Of a stretch of 64,000 nucleotides of DNA, positions 25,886-35,388 are shown one piece after another (position 1 is the stretch's first letter; each line of letters starts with the position of its first letter). The notes under the pieces are model-generated. The model ran no database searches. It had not been told where the DNA came from and saw nothing but the letters and a program-made list of their open reading frames with translations. Both the position numbers and the translations under genes were made by a program. The stretch is from positions 186,001-250,000 of the forward strand of contig JANNUS010000009.1 of NCBI GenBank assembly GCA_031395485.1, given 5' to 3'. Origin of the DNA: UBA2336 sp031395485. GTDB lineage: Bacteria; Bacteroidota; Bacteroidia; Cytophagales; Cyclobacteriaceae.

Positions 25886-26398
25886 ATGAACGATAATCCG
25901 TATAAAAAATTAATTATAGCGGTATCCATAATTATACCGATTGTAGTGGCAACATTGTTCAGGGTTAGAATTCCCGGATATGATTTTTCCTTTTTGCCAC
26001 CAATTTATGCCAGCATTAACGGGTTAACATCAGTGCTTCTAATTGTTGCATTCGTAAGTATTAGAAACGGAAACCGAAAACTTCATGCATTAATAATGAG
26101 ATGGTGCATTGGTTTATCAGCATCTTTTCTGGTAATGTACGTGCTGTATCACATGACCAGCGAGTCAACGCTCTATGGAGGTGAAGGCACAATTCGATAC
26201 ATTTATTTCTTCATTTTGATAACGCACATTCTCTTGTCAATTGCCGTAATTCCGATGGTATTGTTTACGTTTGTTAGGGCGTTGCAAGGCGATTTTAATA
26301 GGCATAAGGCGCTTGCGCGGTATACTTTTCCTGTTTGGTTATACGTATCAGTAACAGGGGTTATTGTATATTTGATGATCAGTCCGTATTATAGTTAA
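25886..26398 (+). CDS. DUF420 family membrane protein (CtaM/YozB-like)
   Basis: A protein of 170 residues with about four or five membrane helices. It matches DUF420: YASINGLTSVLLIVAFVSIRNGNRKLHALIMR, then LYHMTSEST and FILITHILLSIAVIPMVLFTF. DUF420 members such as CtaM of Staphylococcus are required for assembly of aa3-type oxidases, and histidines at the helix ends (HALIMR, YHMT, THILL, NRHKALARYT) may bind a metal or heme. It starts 1 base after the SCO-like gene's stop, so the two are likely co-translated. Confidence 0.88.
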   Translation: MNDNPYKKLIIAVSIIIPIVVATLFRVRIPGYDFSFLPPIYASINGLTSVLLIVAFVSIRNGNRKLHALIMRWCIGLSASFLVMYVLYHMTSESTLYGGEGTIRYIYFFILITHILLSIAVIPMVLFTFVRALQGDFNRHKALARYTFPVWLYVSVTGVIVYLMISPYYS

Positions 26399-26407
26399 TA
26401 GTGGAAA

Positions 26408-26689
26408 ATGAACTTACGTTCTCATTTAAATAAAAGTTTGAAGATCGCTGGTGTTTTGGCATTCTTAATTCTGTTTATAACACCAATAGCCCAGGCGCAG
26501 TGTGCAATGTGTCGTACGCAGCTTGAAAATAATATTAGTAATGGAAACCCTGGAATAGCCGCTGGTATTAATACTGGTATTCTGTACCTGCTGTCGATGC
26601 CATATCTGATAGTTTTAACCTTAGGTTTTTTTTGGTATAAATCCAGCCGTAAAAATGTCGACACTCAGTTACCCGGCAGCTCTGGTTAA
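26408..26689 (+). CDS. Small membrane protein with CxxC motif
   Basis: A protein of 93 residues, not assigned to a named family. It has a signal peptide-like helix (about 12-30) ending in AQAQ, then QCAMCRTQLENN with a CxxC pair in the exposed region, and a second helix (about 57-77) before a short basic tail. Its position between DUF420 and DUF983 genes downstream of the oxidase suggests a role in redox or metal handling during oxidase assembly. Its end overlaps the next gene by 35 bases in another frame. Confidence 0.75.
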   Translation: MNLRSHLNKSLKIAGVLAFLILFITPIAQAQCAMCRTQLENNISNGNPGIAAGINTGILYLLSMPYLIVLTLGFFWYKSSRKNVDTQLPGSSG

Positions 26690-27038
26690 GGGCAAATGCC
26701 CTCGATGTCGAACGGGCAATATTTTTAAGTATACTCTTAAAGAGAATTTTTTTCAATTTGTTAGGATGAATGAATCATGCCCTCACTGCAAGGTTCGGTT
26801 AGAGCCTGAACCCGGCTTTTACCAAGGTGCAATGTATGTTGGCTATGGACTAACCATTGCCTGTATAGCGCTAGTTAGTATGATTCTTTATTTAGCGGGT
26901 CATCCGCAGGAAGGTGTCTATATCACTTCTATTATTGTACTAATGGTTATTTTAATTCCATTTAATTTTCGGTATTCACGCATTTTATATTTGTATTTTT
27001 TTGGAGGCATTGTGTTCGATTCACACTATGACCAATAG
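26655..27038 (+). CDS. DUF983 family protein with zinc-ribbon-like cysteines
   Basis: A protein of 127 residues. An N-terminal GKCPRCRTGNIFKYTL and a later SCPHCKVRLEPEPGFYQGAMYVGYG form a four-cysteine, zinc-ribbon-like unit. Two membrane helices follow (about 60-80 and 85-105). These are the features of DUF983, commonly found with oxidase clusters in Bacteroidota. The function is unknown. The start at 26655 lies inside the preceding gene, giving a 35-base overlap. Confidence 0.85.
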   Translation: MSTLSYPAALVKGKCPRCRTGNIFKYTLKENFFQFVRMNESCPHCKVRLEPEPGFYQGAMYVGYGLTIACIALVSMILYLAGHPQEGVYITSIIVLMVILIPFNFRYSRILYLYFFGGIVFDSHYDQ

Positions 27039-27078
27039 AGTTATTTAGTAACTTTAGTGGAATCATCACACGCAGCAG

Positions 27079-30000
27079 TTGACACGGTATTTATTTTTAG
27101 TTTTTCTGTTTCTATTTAGCTCCGTCTGTGGGGTGGTTATCTCATTCAAAATTTTTAAGCCACCATCATCGGAAATAATAGCCAGCCAAATTCAACAGGA
27201 TTTCGAAGTATTTATTGAAGGAGCTAATCAGGAGGCAAAAGTAATTTTACCTGTACTGAGGGCTGGCAGGGATTTGCCAACTTCCAACTTTCATTTTTTG
27301 GTAGTACAACGCAACGAGATCATTACATGGAATGATTCCCACTTTATCCCAACGCTTCAAACACTTACGGATGAGTTTGATCTTAAGTTTCTTAAATTAA
27401 ATAATGAAGAGTTTGTTATAAAAAAGTGGAAAATTGATACCGAGCGATTTTTGATAGGTGTTTTTCCGCTCCATGTGCAGTATAAAATCGTTAATAAATA
27501 TTTAGCTCCTTATTGGAATAGAGGTATTTTTAAAATTAAAAATGTATCGTTAGTTGAACCTAATGATATTCAGGGCTTACCAATTTTCTCGAATCAGAAT
27601 GTAATTTTTAGAGTTGTGCCGCTCTCTAGCCCGCGGTTACAGGGCAATCTATGGTCGGGCGTAAACCTGGTTTTCTTTTCTCTTGCCATCGTTTCACTAG
27701 CAGTTTTATTGATAAATATGTTGAAATGGTTCGAAAGAAAGTATCCATTAACCGGGTTCCTTTTATTGCTATGTACACTGGTAGCATTTAGGACCACCAT
27801 GATATTTTATGATTTTCCAGGGCGTTTCATTGACTCACTTCTTTTTGATCCTAAAAACTTTGCTTCATCTTACTTAAACCCCTCATTAGGTGATTTATTG
27901 TTAAATACTATTTCAGTTTTTTTACTTTGCCTCTATTTAGTAAGAAATTATTTTCATTTTAATATTTTTCAGTACTGTCTGAAGAATACTGTTGCTAGTA
28001 AATTCTTAGCGGTTCTATGTGTTAGTTGTGTTTTGTTTGGTATGCTATTTCCTTTCGTTGTAACACAAACGATTTACAATAACTCTAACATCACGTTAAG
28101 TATCTCTCAAACTGTTCATTTTGATTGGCTGCGTATAACCGCACTGGCAACAGTATTACTCGCATGGTTAAGTGCTTTTTTATTTATGCATGTTTTTATA
28201 CGACTTCTAATGCAGTCGCGGAGTTTTATACTACTCGTTATTTCAATAACGTTAGGTTCTGCCGTGTTTATTGGTATAAACAGGCTATCCGGGCAACCAT
28301 ATTTTTGGTCATTCTTTTCGGCAGTTGTCTATTTGGTGTCTTGTATAGTATTTTCCCTTTACCGATCACTGCAAAAATTCAGGTATACTACGTTTGCATA
28401 TTTTTTTGTGGCTGTTGTATGCCTGGCCTTAAATGGAATGTGGGCTATTCGCTATTTTGAGCAGGAGCGAATGGTTGAAAATCAGATTGGATTTGCTAGT
28501 AATTTTCTTGGGGAGAGAGACTATTTTGGAGAATACCTTCTCAATGAAGCCAGAGATCGGATTTCCTCCGATGCGCTCATACGTAGTAGGATGACTAATC
28601 CCTTTATGAGGAAGGAGTCAATTGAACAAAAAATTAGAGAGATGTCACTTTCGGGTTACTTTAACCAGTACAATATTAATGTTTCCCTTTACAACGCCAC
28701 CGGAGGACCCTTGGATGGTGTTGACACGACATCTTTTTCTACGCTTATTAACCAATTTAACAATGCATCATTTGCAACTGAGTACGAAGGCGTATATTTT
28801 GTAAGCACGCCACGGGGTGAATTTTCGCGTAAATACGTTGTGCTAATACCCATTCAAAAGAGTGAAGCTACAGTAGGATATGTTTTTATAAGTTTGCTGC
28901 TTAAAAGGGTCATCCCGGAAAATGTTTATCCGGAGTTGCTGGTAGATAGCCGTTTTCAAAAAGGTTATAGAACAGAGGGTTTGAGCTATGCCATTGCCGT
29001 GAATGAACGTGTGCAGTATAGCACGGGTGATTATAACTATGACTCCTTTGCCTTCAGTAGCCTAAATGATCCTCGACTATATTCGGAGGGTCTTGTAATA
29101 GGAAAACATCTTCATATTGCGATGGAGGACGGCAATGGAAGCGTGGCTATAATATCTAGTCCGGTACCACCAAGAATTTATTGGTTAGCAGATTTCTCGT
29201 TTCTGGTAATTCTGGGAATCACGGTTATCTTATTGTCCTTGCTTTTTCAAAGCTTGTTTAATTTCTCTGTATCGAGAAATATGTATTTCGCTGCAAAACT
29301 TCAGTTAGCACTTAATCTTGCCTTTTTTATCCCGCTTATAGCGGTCAGTATTATTACCCTTAACGTAACAACGCATTCCTCACAAGAGGAGCTAAATTTA
29401 GAATTCCTTAGCAAGGTGAATCGGTTTGGGAATGCCCTGGATATTGCAATGACACAACTAAAAAACGATCCGGCTGAGTTAGAAAATAAGTTTAGCAAAC
29501 TTGCTGTGTTGGCCAATTTAGATGCTAATTTATTTTACCCAACTGGAAAGTTGATTACGACTACGCAGCCATTGATATTTGAGAAACGCTTGCTTAGCCC
29601 GTACATAAACCCGGCTGCCTTTAAACGTATTCGAAACGGTGAGAAAGCTTTTGTAGCTACCGAAAATGTGGGTAAGCTTAAGTTTTACATTGCTTATGCA
29701 GCACTTTTCTCACAAGATACGGGCGAGCAAACAGGAATTTTAGCGATTCCATTCTTTCAATCTGCTGCATCAATCGATCGAATGCAAATCGCAATTTTTT
29801 CAAATATACTATCAATATTTACGCTTGTTTTTCTGGCATTGCTTGTTGTCTCGTTCTTTGTTACTCGGTGGTTAACAGCTCCATTAAAGGTAATTGCAGA
29901 AACGATCGGTAGCATCTCACTTACACGTGTAAACAAGCCACTAAAATGGAAGTCGGAGGATGAAATAGGGTTGTTGGTTCATGAGTACAATCAGATGCTG

Positions 30001-30696
30001 CTAAAATTGCAGGATAGTAAATCTGAATTAGAACGCAATCAGCGTGAACGAGCTTGGCGAGAAATTGCTCAGCAGGTAGCGCATGAGATTAAGAATCCAC
30101 TTACACCCATGAAGTTAACCCTTCAGCAATTGGAGCGCAGTTTAGAGAATGAGGGGCAACAAGACGATAGGCTATATAAGGTAGTACAAGTTCTGCTTTC
30201 ACAAGTAAATTCATTAGATGGCATTGCATCTTCGTTTAGTTCTTTTGCTAAAATGCCCGAGCCTGTTATGTCTAGGGTTGAACTTGTAAAACTACTAATA
30301 GAAACCACCGAGCTGCATTCACACAGTGGCACAGTACTTTTTGAATCAAAAATTGAAAGAGCTACAGTCCTTGCGGATGAACAGCTTTTGAAAAGAGTTT
30401 TTTCAAATTTGGTTTTAAATGGCCTTCAGGCAGCTCGTACTGGCGCTTGTCCGGAAATCTATGTACGATTAAAGATGGATGAAAATCGTTACCAGATTTC
30501 TATTTCCGACAACGGAAAAGGTATTGATCCTGAATTGGTTGATAAGATATTCTTACCACATTTTACTACAAAACAATCTGGCTCTGGCCTAGGGCTCGCG
30601 ATTTCAAAACAAGGCATTGAGCAGATGAATGGAGCAATTAGATTTGAGACTTCAAGGATGGGGACGATCTTTATTGTAGAGCTCCCAGCTGCATAA
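27079..30696 (+). CDS. Large membrane sensor histidine kinase (NtrY-like)
   Basis: A protein of 1205 residues starting at a TTG; no in-frame ATG lies between the upstream stop at 27055 and the hydrophobic N-terminus. The first 470 residues hold one N-terminal and about seven further membrane helices. A large extracytoplasmic sensor region (about 470-690), two more helices and a second sensor region (about 770-905) follow. HAMP is at about 930-985. The kinase core has AHEIKNPLTPMKL (phospho-acceptor His1002), VFSNLVLNGLQAA (N box), ISDNGKGI and SGSGLGLAISK. No response regulator gene is adjacent. It starts 40 bases after the DUF983 gene and converges with mlaF, 7 bases apart. Confidence 0.88.
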   Translation: MTRYLFLVFLFLFSSVCGVVISFKIFKPPSSEIIASQIQQDFEVFIEGANQEAKVILPVLRAGRDLPTSNFHFLVVQRNEIITWNDSHFIPTLQTLTDEFDLKFLKLNNEEFVIKKWKIDTERFLIGVFPLHVQYKIVNKYLAPYWNRGIFKIKNVSLVEPNDIQGLPIFSNQNVIFRVVPLSSPRLQGNLWSGVNLVFFSLAIVSLAVLLINMLKWFERKYPLTGFLLLLCTLVAFRTTMIFYDFPGRFIDSLLFDPKNFASSYLNPSLGDLLLNTISVFLLCLYLVRNYFHFNIFQYCLKNTVASKFLAVLCVSCVLFGMLFPFVVTQTIYNNSNITLSISQTVHFDWLRITALATVLLAWLSAFLFMHVFIRLLMQSRSFILLVISITLGSAVFIGINRLSGQPYFWSFFSAVVYLVSCIVFSLYRSLQKFRYTTFAYFFVAVVCLALNGMWAIRYFEQERMVENQIGFASNFLGERDYFGEYLLNEARDRISSDALIRSRMTNPFMRKESIEQKIREMSLSGYFNQYNINVSLYNATGGPLDGVDTTSFSTLINQFNNASFATEYEGVYFVSTPRGEFSRKYVVLIPIQKSEATVGYVFISLLLKRVIPENVYPELLVDSRFQKGYRTEGLSYAIAVNERVQYSTGDYNYDSFAFSSLNDPRLYSEGLVIGKHLHIAMEDGNGSVAIISSPVPPRIYWLADFSFLVILGITVILLSLLFQSLFNFSVSRNMYFAAKLQLALNLAFFIPLIAVSIITLNVTTHSSQEELNLEFLSKVNRFGNALDIAMTQLKNDPAELENKFSKLAVLANLDANLFYPTGKLITTTQPLIFEKRLLSPYINPAAFKRIRNGEKAFVATENVGKLKFYIAYAALFSQDTGEQTGILAIPFFQSAASIDRMQIAIFSNILSIFTLVFLALLVVSFFVTRWLTAPLKVIAETIGSISLTRVNKPLKWKSEDEIGLLVHEYNQMLLKLQDSKSELERNQRERAWREIAQQVAHEIKNPLTPMKLTLQQLERSLENEGQQDDRLYKVVQVLLSQVNSLDGIASSFSSFAKMPEPVMSRVELVKLLIETTELHSHSGTVLFESKIERATVLADEQLLKRVFSNLVLNGLQAARTGACPEIYVRLKMDENRYQISISDNGKGIDPELVDKIFLPHFTTKQSGSGLGLAISKQGIEQMNGAIRFETSRMGTIFIVELPAA

Positions 30697-30703
30697 CGAG
30701 AAG

Positions 30704-31453
30704 TTATTTTCCCTTCATGCTCAACATAATTTTATTAGCAAAAACAAAATCATCAAGTTCTTTTACACCCGAGTGTATAATGTCAGACTTATTGCCTTCC
30801 CAAAATTTCTGACCTTTGTAAATAAACATAACGTTTTCACCTATGCCCATTACCGAATTCATATCGTGTGTAACTACAATGGTGGTTGTGTCATAATCTT
30901 CGGTGATGTCTTGAATTAGTTCGTCAATGAGAATGGAGGTTTGTGGATCAAGACCTGAGTTGGGTTCATCGCAAAAAAGATACTTGGGATTGTTAACAAT
31001 GGCTCTGGCTATACCAACTCTTTTTTTCATTCCACCACTTAGTTCAGATGGCATTTTTTGATTGACATTGAGAAGGCCAACTCGCCTAAGGCAAAAATTT
31101 ACCCTGTCAAGTTTTTCGTCTCGTGGTATTAAAGCGAGCAAGTCGAGCGGAAATTTCACATTTTCTTCTACTGACTTGGAGTCAAACAACGCCCCACCCT
31201 GAAAGAGCATACCTATTTCTCTGCGAACTTCTATTTTAAGGTTTCGATCACCTTCCGTAAAATTTCTGCGATCATAAAACACAAACCCCTCATCTGGTTT
31301 TACGATTTCTACTATGCATTTGAGTAAAACACTTTTTCCTGTGCCGCTGGCACCTATTATTAAATTTGGTTTTCCCTTTTCGAAAGACCCGCTGATGTTT
31401 TGAATTATTTTCTTATCCCCAAAAGACTTTGATATATTTCTTACTTCAATCAT
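30704..31453 (-). CDS. mlaF: ABC transporter ATP-binding protein, MlaF-like
   Basis: A protein of 249 residues. Walker A (GASGTGKSVLLK) is near residues 34-45, the signature is LSGGMKKRVGIARA, Walker B is YLFCDEPNSGLD, and the switch histidine is in VVTHDMNS. The length and the MlaF-like helical segment fit the ATPase of the Mla phospholipid-transport system between outer and inner membranes. The start overlaps mlaE by 4 bases. No MlaD (MCE domain) gene is next to this pair here. Confidence 0.88.
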   Translation of the reverse strand: MIEVRNISKSFGDKKIIQNISGSFEKGKPNLIIGASGTGKSVLLKCIVEIVKPDEGFVFYDRRNFTEGDRNLKIEVRREIGMLFQGGALFDSKSVEENVKFPLDLLALIPRDEKLDRVNFCLRRVGLLNVNQKMPSELSGGMKKRVGIARAIVNNPKYLFCDEPNSGLDPQTSILIDELIQDITEDYDTTTIVVTHDMNSVMGIGENVMFIYKGQKFWEGNKSDIIHSGVKELDDFVFANKIMLSMKGK

Positions 31454-32187
31454 GAGGGGCTCAATAAAAGTTGTGCAAGCAAATAATCTGCTACTAAAAT
31501 AGCGATAACACTGGTGGTTACAGCTTGCGTGCTCGACTGACCTACTTCCAATGCGCCACCTTCAGTATAATATCCTTTAAAAGATGAAATCGAAGAAACA
31601 AGAAAGGCGAATACTACCGCCTTGATTAAGGCGAATGTTATGGTAAACTCATTGAAAACGAAACGTAATCCAAAGATATAATCGGTAGGTGAAATTACAC
31701 CTGTCATGGAGCCAACTAAATAGCCACCCACTAACGCACACACGCCTGAAAGAATAACGAGCATTGGGTACATTAACAGAGACGCAATTATTTTGGGAAG
31801 TACAAGGTATGAAACAGAATTAATGCCCATCACCTCCAGTGCGTCAACTTGTTCTGTAATTCGCATAGTACCCAGATTCCCGGCCATGCTGGAGCCAACT
31901 TTGCCTGCGTAAATAATGGCCATAATGGTTGGCGCTAACTCCAATACTGTCATTTCTCGAACGACTTGTGAAATTACATATTTTGGAATATAGGGGGCCA
32001 CGAGGTTAAAGGCTGTTTGCACGGTAGTAACAGCACCCATAAACGTTGAGACGAGCATAAATAGCATGATGGAATTTACACCAATGAGCACGCACTCCTC
32101 CATCACTAATTTATAGTGAGTTTTAAATGATTCCCGGTTCACGAAAAGGGTACCAAGGAAAATGAAATACTTACCTACTTCTTTCAT
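31450..32187 (-). CDS. mlaE: ABC transporter permease, MlaE-like
   Basis: A protein of 245 residues with about five membrane helices. Conserved MlaE features are LFMLVSTFMGAVTTVQTAFN, ELAPTIMAIIYAGKVGSSMAGNLGTMRITEQVDALEVMGINS and the C-terminal SSFKGYYTEGGALEVGQSSTQAVTTSVI. Together with MlaF it forms the inner-membrane part of an asymmetric lipid transporter. It is divergent from the SDR gene, with 97 bases between starts, and heads a two-gene operon. Confidence 0.92.
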   Translation of the reverse strand: MKEVGKYFIFLGTLFVNRESFKTHYKLVMEECVLIGVNSIMLFMLVSTFMGAVTTVQTAFNLVAPYIPKYVISQVVREMTVLELAPTIMAIIYAGKVGSSMAGNLGTMRITEQVDALEVMGINSVSYLVLPKIIASLLMYPMLVILSGVCALVGGYLVGSMTGVISPTDYIFGLRFVFNEFTITFALIKAVVFAFLVSSISSFKGYYTEGGALEVGQSSTQAVTTSVIAILVADYLLAQLLLSPS

Positions 32188-32284
32188 TTGAGGCGCATAG
32201 CAAAATAACTATCTTGCTAAAGATACCAAAAATGTAATTCCAACCGAATAGCGCTTAATCACTTATCGGTAAATATTTAAAACG

Positions 32285-32989
32285 ATGAATAAACTTATTG
32301 TTGTTACAGGCGGAACAAAGGGAATCGGACGAGCCATAATTGAAAAATTTGTGTCACACGGGTTTGATGTAGCTACCTGCTCCCGAAACGCATCGGAATT
32401 AAAGAAATTGGAGGAACATTTAAGAAAAGACCCTTCTGTAAACGTGTATTCGCACGTTGCCGATGTATCAGACAAGGAGCAAGTATTAAGTTTTATAAAA
32501 TTTATTTCTAGTTTAAAACGTCCTGTAGATGTCCTGGTCAATAATGCGGGATATTTTATTCCCGGTGCAATCGCAACGGAAGCTGACGGAACGTTAGAAA
32601 GTATGATTCAGGCCAATCTTTATAGCGCTTATAATACTACGCGCGGACTCGTTGGTGCCATGAAAGAAAAGAAGCGTGGGCATATTTTTAATATCTGTTC
32701 TATAGCCAGCATAAAAGCTTATTCCAATGGAGGATCGTATGCAATTTCAAAGTTTGCCTTGTTAGGATTTTCGAAGTGCTTGCGCGAAGAGCTTAAAGAT
32801 TTTGGTATTCGGGTTACCGCTTTATTACCCGGAGCTACAAAAACAGCAAGTTGGGAGGACTCAGCGCTGCCTGAAGAACGGTTTATGAAAGTTGAGGATA
32901 TTGCGGATACTATATATTCGGCTTATATGCTATCGGGACGTAGTGTGGTGGAAGAAATAATTATTCGACCCCAACTAGGCGACATTTGA
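32285..32989 (+). CDS. Short-chain dehydrogenase/reductase
   Basis: A protein of 234 residues with a classical SDR Rossmann fold. The nucleotide-binding motif TGGTKGIG is at 8-15, NNAG at 86-89, and the catalytic Ser139, Tyr152 and Lys156 in SYAISK are all present. Arg34 following CS suggests NADP(H) preference. The closest named group is the sepiapterin-reductase/3-oxoacyl-ACP-reductase-like class, but the substrate cannot be assigned. It stands alone between mlaE and ispG. Confidence 0.85.
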   Translation: MNKLIVVTGGTKGIGRAIIEKFVSHGFDVATCSRNASELKKLEEHLRKDPSVNVYSHVADVSDKEQVLSFIKFISSLKRPVDVLVNNAGYFIPGAIATEADGTLESMIQANLYSAYNTTRGLVGAMKEKKRGHIFNICSIASIKAYSNGGSYAISKFALLGFSKCLREELKDFGIRVTALLPGATKTASWEDSALPEERFMKVEDIADTIYSAYMLSGRSVVEEIIIRPQLGDI

Positions 32990-33058
32990 TTAGCTCTTTT
33001 AATTTAGGAAAACAATAACCACGCTGGAAGGTTAAATGCTATATAAAACAAGTTACTT

Positions 33059-35047
33059 GTGAGTACACCGTTGATAGACATAAAGCAATATTGCAATAGC
33101 CTGGTTCAATATAACCGTAGAAAAACGATTGAAGTAAAAATTGGTGACGTACCAATGGGTGGTGATAACCCCATTCGATTGCAGTCGATGACTACCATTG
33201 ATACAATGGATACTAAAGGATCGGTCGATCAGGTGATGCGCATGGTTGCTACTGGTTGTGAGTATGTTCGGATAACCGCCCCCAGTTTAAAGGAGGCTCA
33301 AAACCTCGAGGTGATTAAAAAAGAGCTGAGGGAACGGGGTTGCTATGTTCCTTTAGTAGCCGATATTCACTTTACTCCTAATGCGGCCGAGCTAGCTGCA
33401 AGAATTGTAGAAAAAGTAAGAATTAACCCGGGGAATTATGCCGACAAAAAAAGGTTTGAAGTAATTGAGTATTCAACTGACGACTACGAAGCAGAACTTT
33501 CTCGTATTCGGAAAAAATTTTCACCCCTTGTTAAAATTTGTAAAGAGTACGGCACCGCCATGCGTATAGGTACCAATCATGGTTCGCTCTCCGACAGAAT
33601 CATGAGCCGATATGGAGATACACCACTTGGCATGGTAGAGTCTGCCCTCGAATTTCTTCGTATCTGTAAAGATTTAGATTATCATGCCATTGTACTTTCC
33701 ATGAAGGCCAGTAATCCGCAGGTTATGGTGCAGGCTTATCGTTTGTTAGTGCACAAGTTGGAGGAAGAGCAATTCAAACCATACCCGCTTCACCTGGGTG
33801 TAACCGAAGCAGGAGATGGTGAAGATGGAAGAATAAAATCATCTGTTGGCATTGGAACTCTTCTTGAAGATGGACTTGGAGATACCGTTCGTGTGTCCCT
33901 TACGGAAGAACCTGAAGTAGAAGCACCCGTGGCCAAAATTATGGTTGATCGATATATAGCCCGAGCCAACCATAAGCCGATCAAGCCTGTTGTAAAAATG
34001 CCGATTGATCCTTTTGTATACACACGAAGAGCTACGCGCGAAGTATCAAATATGGGTGGTCATCACCATGTACCACGAGTGATTGCGGATTTAAGTCAGG
34101 TTCAAATTACGGAGTATAAAGATTTACGTAGCATCGGCCATTTTTATTTACCCGAGCCCGATAAGTGGAGAATGAATGATCAGGGAGCTGATTTTGTATA
34201 TACTGGATCACGGCCAATTCAGTTTATGCTGCCAAATGGATTGAAGGAAATACAAGACTATTCAACGTGGTTAATAGCAAAAGATGATGTAAACAAACTA
34301 CCGCTACTAACACGAACGGAATATGAGCAATCGGGTAAAAGGCATTCGTTCATAAATTTCATTAAGCTTTCCATTGATGATGTCGAGCTAAGTCTTTTAA
34401 ATCGATTGAAAGCGGATGGCACGGCAGTAGCGGTGATTGAATCTACCAATACACATGCAATGGCAGAAATGCGAAGAATATTTTTTGATTTACGTGAGTA
34501 TGCGATAAATATTCCTGTAATTATTGCGCGACAGTACGATATAGCAGAGGAAGATACCGTTCGCATACATGCGGCAACAGATATCGGAGGATTGTTTATT
34601 GATGGTTTTGGTGACGGTATTATGCTGGGTACTAAGGGAAATATTTCTAAGGAAAACTCGTTGCATTGGATAGACAGTTGTAATAAAACCGCGTTTGGTA
34701 TTTTGCAGGCTACCCGCAATCGCATGTCAAAAACGGAGTATATTTCTTGTCCTTCCTGTGGCAGAACATTATTCGATTTGCAAGAAACAACGGCCATGAT
34801 TCGGAAGCGTACCGATCATTTAAAAGGTGTGAAAATTGGTATTATGGGATGTATCGTAAATGGACCAGGAGAAATGGCAGATGCTGATTACGGATATGTT
34901 GGATCGGGGCCTGGACGGATTACCTTGTATCGGAGCAAAGATGTCGTTAAGAAAAATGTCCCCGCCAAGCAGGCAGTCGATGAACTCATTAACATCATTA
35001 AAGAAGATGGCAATTGGATAAATCCGGAATTGATTGAAAGATTTTAA
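33059..35047 (+). CDS. ispG: 4-hydroxy-3-methylbut-2-enyl-diphosphate synthase (flavodoxin)
   Basis: A protein of 662 residues. It converts 2-C-methyl-erythritol 2,4-cyclodiphosphate to HMBPP in the MEP isoprenoid pathway, using a [4Fe-4S] cluster. The N-terminal TIM barrel begins at RKTIEVKIGDVPMGGDNPIRLQSM. The C-terminal iron-sulfur domain has CPSCGRTLFDL and MGCIVNGPGEMADADYGYVG. An inserted central domain of roughly 250 residues makes it the long type known from plants, Chlamydia and Bacteroidota. It starts at a GTG (33059); the upstream ATG at 33036 is out of frame. A small gene follows after 2 bases. Confidence 0.95.
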   Translation: MSTPLIDIKQYCNSLVQYNRRKTIEVKIGDVPMGGDNPIRLQSMTTIDTMDTKGSVDQVMRMVATGCEYVRITAPSLKEAQNLEVIKKELRERGCYVPLVADIHFTPNAAELAARIVEKVRINPGNYADKKRFEVIEYSTDDYEAELSRIRKKFSPLVKICKEYGTAMRIGTNHGSLSDRIMSRYGDTPLGMVESALEFLRICKDLDYHAIVLSMKASNPQVMVQAYRLLVHKLEEEQFKPYPLHLGVTEAGDGEDGRIKSSVGIGTLLEDGLGDTVRVSLTEEPEVEAPVAKIMVDRYIARANHKPIKPVVKMPIDPFVYTRRATREVSNMGGHHHVPRVIADLSQVQITEYKDLRSIGHFYLPEPDKWRMNDQGADFVYTGSRPIQFMLPNGLKEIQDYSTWLIAKDDVNKLPLLTRTEYEQSGKRHSFINFIKLSIDDVELSLLNRLKADGTAVAVIESTNTHAMAEMRRIFFDLREYAINIPVIIARQYDIAEEDTVRIHAATDIGGLFIDGFGDGIMLGTKGNISKENSLHWIDSCNKTAFGILQATRNRMSKTEYISCPSCGRTLFDLQETTAMIRKRTDHLKGVKIGIMGCIVNGPGEMADADYGYVGSGPGRITLYRSKDVVKKNVPAKQAVDELINIIKEDGNWINPELIERF

Positions 35048-35049
35048 CT

Positions 35050-35247
35050 ATGGATAAAGAATCAAAGAAAAATTGGCTAACAAATTTTTTTAGCCTTGGC
35101 GAAGTGGCAGGGTACTTCTTTAGGAAGAATGACCCCAACAAGTCAAAGGATGTAAACATTAAGGCTATGCATATTATCAATCGAATTGCCATCCTGATGT
35201 TTTTGGTTTGCGTATTAATCATTCTAAAGCGCTACTTCTTCAATTAA
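35050..35247 (+). CDS. Small single-helix membrane protein (DUF6728-like)
   Basis: A protein of 65 residues: a soluble N-terminal part with LGEVAGYFFRKNDP and one C-terminal membrane helix (about 45-62). The FLxLGExxGYFFRKxDP-type sequence resembles the small Bacteroidota family I recall as DUF6728; the assignment is from memory. It starts 2 bases after the ispG stop and is surely co-transcribed with it. The function is unknown. Confidence 0.7.
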   Translation: MDKESKKNWLTNFFSLGEVAGYFFRKNDPNKSKDVNIKAMHIINRIAILMFLVCVLIILKRYFFN

Positions 35248-35363
35248 ATCAATGAATTTATGGAAATTAGTGAAAGCTATGCCTAAATAGTTGATAGTGA
35301 ATATATTGATAACCAAATGGTTACATTTGATAACCTTTTCGGATTACTTCTTGATAAAATCCT

Positions 35364-35371
35364 TATTTTTG
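35364..35371 (+). promoter_or_regulatory. Possible -7 element before the lipoprotein gene at 35389
   Basis: TATTTTTG fits TAnnTTTG and lies 17 bases before the start codon, which would give a very short leader. No TTTG is present 19 bases upstream (GGAT there), so this is a weak prediction. Confidence 0.3.
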
Positions 35372-35388
35372 TTTGAATTACCCCTATT

